This document shows, one piece after another, positions 56,146-64,000 of a stretch of DNA of 64,000 nt. Within the stretch, counting starts at the first letter, position 1. Each line of letters starts with the position of its first letter. The notes beneath the pieces are model-generated. The model did no database searches, had not been told where the DNA came from, and saw nothing but the letters and a program-made list of their open reading frames with translations. Source of the DNA: Pseudomonas mandelii (GTDB lineage: Bacteria > Pseudomonadota > Gammaproteobacteria > Pseudomonadales > Pseudomonadaceae); assembly GCF_024138395.1 (NCBI RefSeq), contig NZ_JAMYDU010000004.1:1-64000 (forward strand), given 5' to 3'. A program made the translations under genes and the position numbers.

Positions 56146-56930
56146 CAAAATCGGTGGGCATGCCAGAGATCGGCGCGCAAACGCTGACCGAGTCGGACAT
56201 GTGGGGGGCGACGCCGTTCGATCAACTGCTCTGCCGTATCTCGTTCAAGAAAATGCGTTACGACGGGCTGTACACCGCACCAGGCACCGATATCTCGCTG
56301 AGCTTCCCGGGTTCGCCGGGCGGCATGAACTGGGGCGGTATCTCGACTGATCCGGTACACGGTTTCATCTTCGTCAACGACATGCGTCTGGGCCTGTGGA
56401 TCCAGATGGTGCCGCAGCAGAAAGATGCCAAGACCTCTTCCGGCGGCGAAGCGCTAAACACCGGCATAGGCGCGGTACCGCTCAAAGGCACCCCGTATGC
56501 CGTGAACAAGAATCGATTTCTGTCTGTCGCCGGTATCCCTTGCCAGGCACCGCCCTTTGGCACACTGACCGCGATCGACATGAAAACCCGGAAAGTCGCG
56601 TGGCAAGTGCCGGTTGGCACCGTCCAGGACAGTATCAAGATGCATTTGGCCTTGCCGATCGGCATGCCGACGCTGGGCGGTACACTCTCCACTCAAGGCG
56701 GTTTGGTATTCATCGCCGGTACACAGGACTACTACCTGCGCGCTTTCAACTCCGCCAACGGAGAAGAGGCCTGGAAAGCCCGGCTGCCCGTGGGCAGCCA
56801 AGGTGGCCCGATGACGTTTGTGTCGCCGAAAACAGGCAAGCAGTACATTGTCATCACCGCGGGTGGTGCGCGCCAGTCAGCCGATCGCGGCGATTATGTG
56901 ATCGCTTACGCGCTGCCTGAGAGCAAGTAA
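56146..56930 (+). pseudogene. C-terminal fragment of a membrane PQQ-dependent dehydrogenase (quinate/shikimate/glucose type)
   Basis: About 260 residues of an enzyme that is normally near 800. ESDMWGATPFDQLLCRI, GGMNWGGISTDPVHGFIFVN and YIVITAGGARQSADRGDY are family signatures of the C-terminal propeller. The membrane part and most of the propeller are missing. It is joined directly to the chemotaxis receptor remnant. In this context QuiA (quinate/shikimate dehydrogenase) is more likely than glucose dehydrogenase. The open frame starts inside the receptor sequence, so it is not a real gene. Confidence 0.88.
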
Positions 56931-56948
56931 ACCAGTAACACCTGAAAG

Positions 56949-56983
56949 CCGCTGCCGCCATGTGAGAGTGGCAGCGGTTTTTT
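56949..56983 (+). terminator. Terminator kept behind the PQQ dehydrogenase remnant
   Basis: CCGCTGCC (56949-56956) pairs with GGCAGCGG (56970-56977), followed by TTTTTTG. It lies 19 bp beyond the stop codon of the fragment. Confidence 0.85.
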
Positions 56984-56989
56984 GTTGGC

Positions 56990-57449
56990 TCATACGACCG
57001 ACCACCAGATCGACATCGCCCACCCGCAACTGCGACAACAAATACGCGCTCGGCCCGGTCACCACACTCACCATCAGCGCTGAATGGCGCTCGTGCAAAC
57101 GCCGCGCAACCTCAGGTACCAGCAAGCTTTCCACCGTCGACAACACCCCGAGTCGCACCCTGCCCGACGCATATTCGCCACCACGCAAGGTATTCACCCC
57201 ATCACGCAGCGCCTGCACCGAAGGCCCGGCATAACGCAAAAAGGCGACCCCGGCCTCGGTCAGGCTCACGCCACTTTTACTGCGCATAAAAAGGCTTGTC
57301 GCCAGCAGTGCCTCCAGTTCCTTGAGCGTCTTCGACATCGCTGGCTGACTCACTGCCAAGATATCCGCCGCCTGCGCCAGGCTGCCCTGACGAGCCATTT
57401 CAAGAAAGCATACGAGGTGACGGAATTTGATGCGGGTGTCGATGTTCAC
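56990..57449 (-). pseudogene. pcaQ-like LysR regulator, C-terminal half missing
   Basis: From a GTG at 57449 (NIDTRIKFRHLVCFLEMAR) the sequence follows PcaQ for about 153 residues: helix-turn-helix SLAQAADILAVSQPAMSKTL, then VRLGVLSTVESLLVPEV and RVGDVDLVVGRM. Homology ends near 56990, where it runs into the terminator of the PQQ dehydrogenase remnant; the open frame goes on to 56877 with unrelated residues. PcaQ normally has about 310 residues and activates protocatechuate 3,4-cleavage genes. The ligand domain is incomplete, so function is unlikely. Confidence 0.87.
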
Positions 57450-57646
57450 TGCAGAGCCCCGTGAAGTTGCCTCGACGGCGTCGAAACGTTTGCAGGCGAT
57501 CTTAGCGTGCGCTCAATTTGCTGGCGACCGGACTGGCGCATCGGCCAGGAGCCTTTTGCGAAGCACATGTGGACTGCTGCGGCAGATGCGCGCAGTAAGG
57601 GCGGAATCAAGTTTATAACCGACCTCGCTTTCTGAGAATGAACCAA

Positions 57647-57668
57647 TACTAGACGATATGGTCTAGTA
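57647..57668. promoter_or_regulatory. Palindromic operator before the efflux operon
   Basis: Perfect 8-bp arms TACTAGAC (57647-57654) and GTCTAGTA (57661-57668) around GATATG, ten bases before the first possible start of the efflux permease gene. Such a site is typical for TetR-type repressors. The TetR gene at 62575-63219 is the nearest candidate. Confidence 0.6.
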
Positions 57669-57677
57669 ATCCGCGTA

Positions 57678-59387
57678 ATGGGTCTTAAACCCCACCCCTC
57701 CTCCGATCTGAACGAGATGCCCCGTTTGCCTGAATATTTGGAACCGATTCCCAAATGGGAACCGCATGAACGTCCGTCCATGCCAGGATCGCCATCGACG
57801 CCATCGCACAGCCCGCCATTGCGCGTGGCGTTTGCGTTGGTTGCAGTCCTGTTAGGCATCACTGGCGGGCTAGGAAACGCGCTGATCAGTGCAAACCTGG
57901 CCAACGTTCAAGGCCACCTGGGACTCACACCAAGCGAAGGCGCGTGGCTGCCCGCAGCCTACTTGATGGTGAATATTTCAACGTCGCTGGTGCTGATCAA
58001 GTTTCGTCAACAGTACGGGCTGCGTCGATTCGCCGAAATAGGTCTGTCGATCTACGTCTTGCTGACGGTCGCTCATGTCTTTGTCGAAGGCTTCGCAATG
58101 GCGGTGTTTGTAAGAGCAGCTAGCGGCTTTGCCGGCGCGACGGTGAGCACGCTGGCCGTTCTCTACATGCTCCAGGCTTTCAAAAAAGCAGACATGGGCC
58201 GTGCTCTGGTGCTGGGAATTGGTATTTCGCAACTGGCGACGCCGTTGGCATGGCTTCTTTCCCCGGCGCTGCTGGACTTGGGCGAGTGGCATCGACTGTA
58301 CGTCTTTGAAGCAGGCCTGGCGCTGTGCAGTCTCTCCGCCGTCGTCGTTCTCAAACTGCCTCCGGGAGAGCGGATCAAAATCTTTGAATCGCTGGACTTC
58401 GTAACCTTCGCGCTACTTGCTCCGGGGCTGGCATTGATAGCTGCGGTGCTGGCCCAGGGCCGCGTGCAATGGTGGAACAGCCAGCCATGGATGGGGTATG
58501 CGCTGCTCGCATCGGTCATTTTGCTGACCGCTGCCTTCATCATCGAGTACAACCGCAAGAACCCATTGCTGCAAACTCGCTGGCTGGGATCATTGGAGAC
58601 TTTGCGTTTCGCCATGGGCGCAATGATGTTGCGCTTCATCCTCTCAGAACAGAACTTCGGCGCCGTCGGACTACTACAGACACTTGGTATGGGCGCAGAC
58701 CAACTGCATTCGTTGTATGCAGTCATGCTTGCAGGTTTGCTGGGAGGTATGTGCACCAGCGCTCTGACGTTCAGTCAGAAGGCGGTGATTCCGCAGATCC
58801 TGACGTCCATCGTCCTGATAGGCCTGGGTAGCTTCATGGACGCCGACGCAACCAATCTGACGCGTCCACACGATATGTTCCTCAGCCAGGGACTGCTCTC
58901 GTTTGCAGCCGGGATGTTCATGGGGCCGCTGATGCTGATTGGCGTAATGAGCGCCTTGAAAAACGGGCCGCAGTACATGGTCAGTTTTGCCGTGCTGTTC
59001 TCTCTCACCCAAAGCATAGGTGGGTTGGCGGGCCCCGCTGCTTTCGGCTCTTTCCAGGTGATGCGCGAAAAATTCCATTCGAGCCAGATCAATGGCCATC
59101 TCGACCCGACCAACCCAGTGGTGGCTCAGCGGTTGCAGATCCAGAACCAGATCTACAGCGCGACCCAGACCGACCCTGTTCTACGTAAGGCCCAAGGCAT
59201 CTCGCAACTGAGCCAGACAGCCAGCCGTGAAGCCAATGTGCTGGCATTCAATGACGTCTTTCGTGTTATCGGCTTGCTGACCATCAGCTTCTTGAGTTGG
59301 TCGCTATTTCATACCGTGCGTGCCGCACGGGCGGCAAAGAAGGCCGAACAGCCCAAGCCCGACATTACCCTTCCCGTGACTGTGTGA
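57678..59387 (+). CDS. MFS efflux permease of a tripartite pump (EmrB-like)
   Basis: 569 residues with about 14 membrane segments after a 50-residue polar head. LTPSEGAWLPAAYLMVNI in the first helices and RAASGFAGATVSTLAVLYM match DHA2-type pumps that work with HlyD-like partners. No strong ribosome site; starts at 57678 or 57717 (PRLPEYLEP) are both possible. Followed by the adaptor (7 bp) and the outer membrane factor in one operon. Substrate unknown; aromatic acids are a reasonable guess given the location. Confidence 0.87.
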   Translation: MGLKPHPSSDLNEMPRLPEYLEPIPKWEPHERPSMPGSPSTPSHSPPLRVAFALVAVLLGITGGLGNALISANLANVQGHLGLTPSEGAWLPAAYLMVNISTSLVLIKFRQQYGLRRFAEIGLSIYVLLTVAHVFVEGFAMAVFVRAASGFAGATVSTLAVLYMLQAFKKADMGRALVLGIGISQLATPLAWLLSPALLDLGEWHRLYVFEAGLALCSLSAVVVLKLPPGERIKIFESLDFVTFALLAPGLALIAAVLAQGRVQWWNSQPWMGYALLASVILLTAAFIIEYNRKNPLLQTRWLGSLETLRFAMGAMMLRFILSEQNFGAVGLLQTLGMGADQLHSLYAVMLAGLLGGMCTSALTFSQKAVIPQILTSIVLIGLGSFMDADATNLTRPHDMFLSQGLLSFAAGMFMGPLMLIGVMSALKNGPQYMVSFAVLFSLTQSIGGLAGPAAFGSFQVMREKFHSSQINGHLDPTNPVVAQRLQIQNQIYSATQTDPVLRKAQGISQLSQTASREANVLAFNDVFRVIGLLTISFLSWSLFHTVRAARAAKKAEQPKPDITLPVTV

Positions 59388-59394
59388 CCCTCTT

Positions 59395-60564
59395 ATGACC
59401 CGAAATGACAAATCCGGAAACGGACAGCCCAACCCGCAGAATCCAGCGACGCAAGACTCCACCTCGGTGCCAGATACTGGCAGTGCGGCCCAGGACCCGC
59501 CAAAAATCATAAAGCCCCGACGGGGTACGGTTTTCATAATGATTGGTGTGGCTTTGGCGGGTATTCTGGCGATTCTTTACGCTTGGCAATTCTGGCCTTT
59601 CAACAGCGCCATCACCACCACTGAAAACGCCTATGTCCGGGGACAGATAACGGTCATGGCACCTCAGGTCAACGGTTATGTCGCGAAGGTATTGGTGCGC
59701 GACTTCGAGGCTGTGCGTCGAGGCCAGACCCTGTTGCAAATCGATGATCGGATTTATCGCCAGCGAGTCGAGCAAGCACAGGCCGACCTTGATGCTCGGA
59801 AGGCAGAGCTGGACAACTCTGTGCAAACCCAGGCGTCAGACCAGGCGACACTCACCTCTCGAGGGGCGGAACTCTATTCGGCGCAAGCAGAATACGCCCG
59901 TGCGCAGGCCGACGAACTGCGGGTCAACGAGTTGGCCTCTCGTGGGTCGGTCTCTGTACGTGAACGCGACCAGATTCGCGCGACCGCTCGGGCCGCCAGT
60001 GCGAACGTCAAAAAAGCGCGAGCCGCCATCAACATTGCAGAAGAGACCGTCAAGTCCACCCGTGTGTCACGAGGGGTGCTCCAGGCGCAGGTCAGAACCG
60101 CACAAGCGGCTCTTCATCTGGCTGAGATCGATTTGGACAATACACAGATCAGGGCGCCGCGCGACGGCGTTCTCAGCGAGGTATCGGTGCGTCTTGGCCA
60201 GTATGTATCGGCGGGCTCGCAGCTGCTCTACCTGGTGCCGGAACAACTGTGGGTGATCGCCAATTATAAAGAAACCCAGATTCACCATATGCTAGTGGGC
60301 CAACCTGTCAGCCTTGATGTGGACGCACTGGACGGCGCACGTCTGACGGGGCGACTCGAACGTTTGGCCCCAGCCACCGGCTCGGAATTCAGCGTCCTGC
60401 GTCCGGACAACGCAACAGGCAACTTTACTAAAGTTGCACAACGCATTCCCGTTCGAATAGTCCTGGATCCAGAGCAACCCTTGTTACACCGGCTGCGTCC
60501 AGGCATGTCGGTGATCACCCATGTCGATACCAGCGACACCTCGAAGCGGAGTTCGGCGCCATGA
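59395..60564 (+). CDS. HlyD/EmrA-family membrane fusion protein
   Basis: 389 residues. Polar N-terminus, one membrane segment (MIGVALAGILAILYAWQFW), the EmrA-type stretch TTENAYVRGQITVMAPQVNG, coiled coil, then LDNTQIRAPRDGVLSEVSVRLGQYV and LWVIANYKETQIHHM. It links the MFS permease to the outer membrane factor. Overlaps the next gene by four bases. Confidence 0.92.
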   Translation: MTRNDKSGNGQPNPQNPATQDSTSVPDTGSAAQDPPKIIKPRRGTVFIMIGVALAGILAILYAWQFWPFNSAITTTENAYVRGQITVMAPQVNGYVAKVLVRDFEAVRRGQTLLQIDDRIYRQRVEQAQADLDARKAELDNSVQTQASDQATLTSRGAELYSAQAEYARAQADELRVNELASRGSVSVRERDQIRATARAASANVKKARAAINIAEETVKSTRVSRGVLQAQVRTAQAALHLAEIDLDNTQIRAPRDGVLSEVSVRLGQYVSAGSQLLYLVPEQLWVIANYKETQIHHMLVGQPVSLDVDALDGARLTGRLERLAPATGSEFSVLRPDNATGNFTKVAQRIPVRIVLDPEQPLLHRLRPGMSVITHVDTSDTSKRSSAP

Positions 60565-61949
60565 ATATCAAAGCGTATGGTGCGCTGCGGTGGATGTCGT
60601 TAGGTGCCGCATTAGGCTTGATTGCTTGCGCCCCGGTCAAAACGGCCTCACCCCAGGAGGCCAAAGTATTTGCCCCGGCGGCCTGGCGCGCACCCATCGG
60701 AGTCCCCGCACCGATATCCGGCACGTGGTGGCAAACGTTCGATGAACCAGCGATTAATGACCTGGTTGAGGCTGCTCTGGCCCATAACACTGACATTCTA
60801 GAGGCCATATCCAGAGTTGAAGAAGCCCGCCAGCAGATCAGGCTGTCCCACTCAGCGCTGTTGCCGACTCTGGACGGTTCGGTCGGCGGACAAACCAATC
60901 GCAATTTGGGGACTACCGGCATCACCCATACGCGGTCCATACAACCGGAGCTGCAGGCGTCTTATGAACTGGACCTCTGGGGCCGCCTGCGCACCTTGGA
61001 AAACGCGGCGCAGATGAGCTATCAGGCAAGCCAGTCTGACAGGGATAACATTCGCCTGTCCGTGGCCAGTACCACCGTGCGTGCCTACATTTCATTGCTG
61101 TCCCTGGACACCCAGTTGAAGGTTACCCGAGATACCGCACAATCACGCCGTGACGCATTGCGTGTCGCTGAGGATCGGGCAAACGAAGGCTACACCTCGC
61201 AACTGGAACTTACCCAGGCGCAGTCTGAGTACGAATCTGCCGCACAGATGATCCCCGAACTTGAGCAGGCTATCCGTCAGCAAGAGAACGCCATTCGTTT
61301 ATTAACCGGCACGCTGCCTGGCGATGTACACCGGGGACGAGAGTTTCAAACCCTTACACCGCCCACGGTGCCAGGACTCTTGCCCGCGCAATTGCTGCGC
61401 AGGCGCCCTGATATACAGCAGGCCGAACAGTTGGTCGCCGCTACTGACCTGAACCTGGATGCACGGCGTGACGAATTCCTCCCCCAAGTGCAACTGTCGG
61501 GTGGCATAGGACGGTTGTATGTAAATGCCTTGGATTTCGATCCAGTCAAAGTTTGGGATCTGGGGGCCAGCGTCTTGGCACCGATTTATAGCGCTGGTCG
61601 ACTCGAAGCCCAAGTCGGGGTCGCCACCGCCCAACGCGATCAAGCGGCTTATTCGTACAGGGCCACTGCGCTCAAAGCTTTTGGTGAAGTTGAAAATTCA
61701 TTATCTGGCGTCAAACGCCTCGAGGAGCAGATAACGCGAGTGCATGCGCGCCGGGTTACCTTGGCTCGCTCACTGGAAATCGCCAGGGATCGTTACCAAG
61801 GGGGCTACTCTTCGTACCTTGAAGTACTGGACGCTCAGCGCAATTTGTTTAACACCGAATTGTCAGCCATTCAGATTCGGGAGAACCAGCTTAATAACAT
61901 GATTTCTCTGTATCAGGCGCTTGGAGGGGGATGGGTGCCGGAAAAATGA
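60561..61949 (+). CDS. NodT-family outer membrane factor lipoprotein
   Basis: 462 residues. Lipobox LIACAP (Cys near residue 23), the family opening WWQTFDEPAINDLVEAALAHN, repeated SYELDLWGRLRTLENA and QAEQLVAATDLNLDARRDEFLPQ stretches. It forms the outer membrane channel of the pump. ATGA overlap with the adaptor gene shows one transcript. Confidence 0.92.
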   Translation: MNIKAYGALRWMSLGAALGLIACAPVKTASPQEAKVFAPAAWRAPIGVPAPISGTWWQTFDEPAINDLVEAALAHNTDILEAISRVEEARQQIRLSHSALLPTLDGSVGGQTNRNLGTTGITHTRSIQPELQASYELDLWGRLRTLENAAQMSYQASQSDRDNIRLSVASTTVRAYISLLSLDTQLKVTRDTAQSRRDALRVAEDRANEGYTSQLELTQAQSEYESAAQMIPELEQAIRQQENAIRLLTGTLPGDVHRGREFQTLTPPTVPGLLPAQLLRRRPDIQQAEQLVAATDLNLDARRDEFLPQVQLSGGIGRLYVNALDFDPVKVWDLGASVLAPIYSAGRLEAQVGVATAQRDQAAYSYRATALKAFGEVENSLSGVKRLEEQITRVHARRVTLARSLEIARDRYQGGYSSYLEVLDAQRNLFNTELSAIQIRENQLNNMISLYQALGGGWVPEK

Positions 61950-61995
61950 ACAGGGTCCCAGCAATGAACACCGCGGTCGAACAGGTCCCATCACC

Positions 61996-62508
61996 ATGAA
62001 GCAAATCCCCCTCACCTCTTGTCTCATTCTGATACTGACACCCTTCGCCCGAGCAGAAGTGACAGTTGTCGAGGATCTGTCCAGCGACTTCGCTCAAACC
62101 GCTCTTCGAGTATTCGATGCTCAGATGAATGGAGGGCGACCTAACGGACTTTTCCATGCCGAGGTCTCCCTGCTATCTGATGAGGCCTGGATGCTACCCA
62201 TCAGCAGTTCTCGGTTGAGCCCAGGCAAGATCACACCTCGAACCCTGGACATGCCTGGCCTGCCGCCCTTCTTTCTGGTGGGTGACGATCCAAAGTCACT
62301 GGCTTGGCTGCAGGAACGGGTCACAGTCCTGCGCGAGCTGGGTACGGTTGGCCTGGCTGTCGAAGTGGCTGATGTAAAAGCTCTGGCTCGGATTCGGGCA
62401 GCCGCTCCCGGGATCACTATTCTCCCGCTCAATGGCAACAGCATCGCAACACGCTTGCAGATCAAGCATTACCCAGTCCTGGTCACTGCCACCTCGCTGG
62501 AACAGTGA
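61996..62508 (+). CDS. Integrating conjugative element protein, PFL_4695 family
   Basis: 170 residues with a signal peptide (KQIPLTSCLILILTPFARA). Conserved family stretches: SRLSPGKITPRTLDMPGLPP, FFLVGDDPKSLAWLQER, GTVGLAVEVADVKAL and LQIKHYPVLVTATSLEQ. This family belongs to the conjugation module of ICEclc-like elements; its precise function is unknown. It lies 46 bp behind the pump operon with none of its usual conjugation neighbours. Start 61996 with AGGT upstream. Nearly full length, so it may still be made. Confidence 0.75.
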   Translation: MKQIPLTSCLILILTPFARAEVTVVEDLSSDFAQTALRVFDAQMNGGRPNGLFHAEVSLLSDEAWMLPISSSRLSPGKITPRTLDMPGLPPFFLVGDDPKSLAWLQERVTVLRELGTVGLAVEVADVKALARIRAAAPGITILPLNGNSIATRLQIKHYPVLVTATSLEQ

Positions 62509-62574
62509 ATCGAGGCAATGGCCTCCTACAGAACATCCTGCAAAAGTTTAGATTTTACAGGGGTGACCATCTCA

Positions 62575-63219
62575 TCAAGCGCCCTGCTTTTCTATTGCAT
62601 CAAGGTATGCAACCAAGGCGCGTGGCGCCTCGTTTAGAATAAGCAAACTTTTAAAATTATCATTTTCAAATGCTGCGCGACAAAGACCAGCAGGTAACGC
62701 CAACATTGCAACCGCATACACTTCACACATTTCAGTACTGACATTAGGAATGCGCAACATAACAACATGACTATAAATTTCTTTGAGCTGTACCTGTAAA
62801 TCAGAAGCCTGAAGCTGGCCAGCAGAGAAATTCGGGCTGATCATATGCAGAAAATCAGGATTTTTCTCAACATACTCCAGCAATGGAAGTACTAAATGTT
62901 TAACTGTATCCGCCGTACTAAATCCAATCCAGGTGGCGGGTTCAATAAGAAGAAGCTCACTGGCAATTTTGCCTAGCGCATCAATATGACGACGGCCCAA
63001 TGCGCTCAGTACCTCCTCCTTATCCCTAAAAAAATGATAAAGCGACCCAATGGAAGTACCCGCGTCCTTGGCAATACCATGCATGGTCAGACTGAGCACT
63101 CCTTTCCCCACCATGAGGCGTGCACATGCATCCAGAATCATCTCAACACGCTCATGGCCACGCATCTGTTGTGGACGACGTTTGGATCTCGGGGATGCGG
63201 ATGCCTGTGAGTCTGTCAT
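62575..63219 (-). CDS. TetR/AcrR-family regulator
   Basis: 214 residues. Helix-turn-helix LTMHGIAKDAGTSIGSLYHF after ILDACARLMVGKG; C-terminal ligand domain not identifiable. Start 63219 (TDSQASASPRS); a TTG nine bases upstream is possible. Base composition is more AT-rich than its neighbours, which suits mobile-element DNA. Probable repressor of the efflux operon through the palindrome at 57647-57668, although the distance is 5 kb. Confidence 0.82.
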   Translation of the reverse strand: MTDSQASASPRSKRRPQQMRGHERVEMILDACARLMVGKGVLSLTMHGIAKDAGTSIGSLYHFFRDKEEVLSALGRRHIDALGKIASELLLIEPATWIGFSTADTVKHLVLPLLEYVEKNPDFLHMISPNFSAGQLQASDLQVQLKEIYSHVVMLRIPNVSTEMCEVYAVAMLALPAGLCRAAFENDNFKSLLILNEAPRALVAYLDAIEKQGA

Positions 63220-63391
63220 GGTCTTCAAAATCGAGAGGGCTTTCCATTATGGCATGGCGTCCAGTCGATCACATCGTCGGCCAGGCAGGCAGCGAACAGG
63301 AAGCCTGCGGATCGCTACGCTCTCAGATCGTCGAAGGGCTTACTTGCGCATCAGTCATGTCAAACAGAGGGATGCCATTAAGCAAGCAGTA

Positions 63392-64000
63392 TCAATCGCG
63401 TATGCGGCCCATCCGCCAACATAGGCAGAGCACCACTAGAAACCCGCCTGCTGACATCAGTGCAGCACAGAGAAATATCGCAGCATAGCCAAAACCTGAG
63501 GCAACCAGGCCCATCACCGGGCCGGCGATCCCCACTGCAATGTCAAAAAATATTGAAAGGGCACTGAGCGCCGAGTTACGGTTCGCGGCCGGAGTGTTCG
63601 CCAATGTCTCCACGCCTAGCCCCGGATAAACCCATGACACTCCTATCCCGGTCAACGCCCCGCCGGCAATGGCCAGCGCAGGAGACGGCGCGAGCCATAT
63701 CAGCAGCATGCCCAAGGTCTGTACAAGCAGGCAGCCGCCCACCACCTTGTACCCTCTGAATCGCTGCAGTATTCCCGGCGACGATAATCGGGCAACGATA
63801 AAACCTGCCCCGAAGCCACTTAGACAGTAGGCGGAGTGATCCCAGCCCAGACTGTCGAAGTACAGTGCGATGAACGCCGTCAGCCCGCCAAATCCCACCG
63901 AGCTGCAAACCAGGACCAGGCCATTTGGCATGACGGCGAACAGGACTCGATAAAATGCCAGACGGGCGCCTGTCACTAATGGAGCTGACCGCTTGCCCAG
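63392..64000 (-). CDS. MFS transporter, C-terminal part, cut by the window end
   Basis: The frame is open from the stop at 63392 through the last base of the window, so the start lies outside. About 200 residues with six membrane segments (LVLVCSSVGFGGLTAFIALYF, then GFGAGFIVARLSSPGIL, GGALTGIGVSWVYPGLGVE), i.e. the second half of a 12-helix permease of the YfcJ/YhhS-like group. Substrate unknown. Confidence 0.75.
   Translation of the reverse strand: MGKRSAPLVTGARLAFYRVLFAVMPNGLVLVCSSVGFGGLTAFIALYFDSLGWDHSAYCLSGFGAGFIVARLSSPGILQRFRGYKVVGGCLLVQTLGMLLIWLAPSPALAIAGGALTGIGVSWVYPGLGVETLANTPAANRNSALSALSIFFDIAVGIAGPVMGLVASGFGYAAIFLCAALMSAGGFLVVLCLCWRMGRIRD

Noticed and set aside
56103-56930. A stand-alone 275-residue dehydrogenase gene
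   Set aside because: Its first residues come from the chemotaxis receptor sequence read in another frame, and only the C-terminal part of the enzyme is present.
56877-57449. An intact small LysR-type regulator of 190 residues
   Set aside because: After about residue 153 it reads through a terminator hairpin into non-homologous sequence, so it is a truncated pcaQ.

Overview
The window looks like a chromosome segment of a Pseudomonas of the fluorescens/putida type. The evidence is the high-GC codon use, REP-like palindromes carrying the GTAGGAGC core, two OprD-family porins, VanA/VanB/VanR and feruloyl-CoA genes, A-rich Crc/Hfq-type leaders and a GabP-like permease. No rRNA gene, intact tRNA gene, insertion sequence or CRISPR array was seen.

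Left part (1-20 kb). Two paralogous secreted proteins of the DUF5801 type (736-4863 and 5213-7924) share a duplicated leader and N-terminal region. They sit next to a LuxR-type regulator with a degenerate receiver domain, a small coupled ORF, and a type I secretion system (ABC ATPase, HlyD adaptor, TolC-like channel). An AraC regulator then faces a thiolase, 3-hydroxyacyl-CoA dehydrogenase and TetR operon. A GABA-type permease and a methyltransferase follow.

Middle part (20.7-36.7 kb). A carboxynorspermidine operon (nspC plus its synthase) lies beside a ferulate/vanillate region: vanAB with vanR, fcs, vdh, ech, a MarR regulator, an OprD porin and an MFS transporter. This route turns ferulate into vanillin, vanillate and protocatechuate. 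Three VanR-type palindromes lie before vanA, and a palindrome overlaps the ech promoter. A Kup potassium transporter ends this part.

Right part (37.1-64 kb). At 37125-37142 lies an 18-bp match to the 3' end of tRNA-Gly, without the tRNA body but followed on the minus strand by a terminator hairpin. This is what the distal end of an element of the ICEclc/PAGI-2 type would leave. The element would extend to the right, and an ICE-type protein (PFL_4695 family) occurs at 61996-62508. Between them lies a catabolic island of two divergent operons. One carries shikimate/quinate uptake and oxidation genes (OprD, MHS transporter, AroQ, NAD-type shikimate dehydrogenase, Gfo/Idh oxidoreductase). The other carries a full lower meta-cleavage pathway, an extradiol dioxygenase and a dehydroshikimate dehydratase. 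Two near-identical GntR regulators and four TGCATGCA palindromes link the operons. The simplest reading is quinate/shikimate to protocatechuate, then ring opening by extradiol (probably 2,3) cleavage rather than the usual 3,4-cleavage beta-ketoadipate route. Just right of the island are three broken genes (a chemotaxis receptor, a PQQ quinate/shikimate-type dehydrogenase and pcaQ). These are followed by a tripartite efflux operon, the ICE gene, a TetR regulator and the C-terminal part of an MFS gene cut by the window end.
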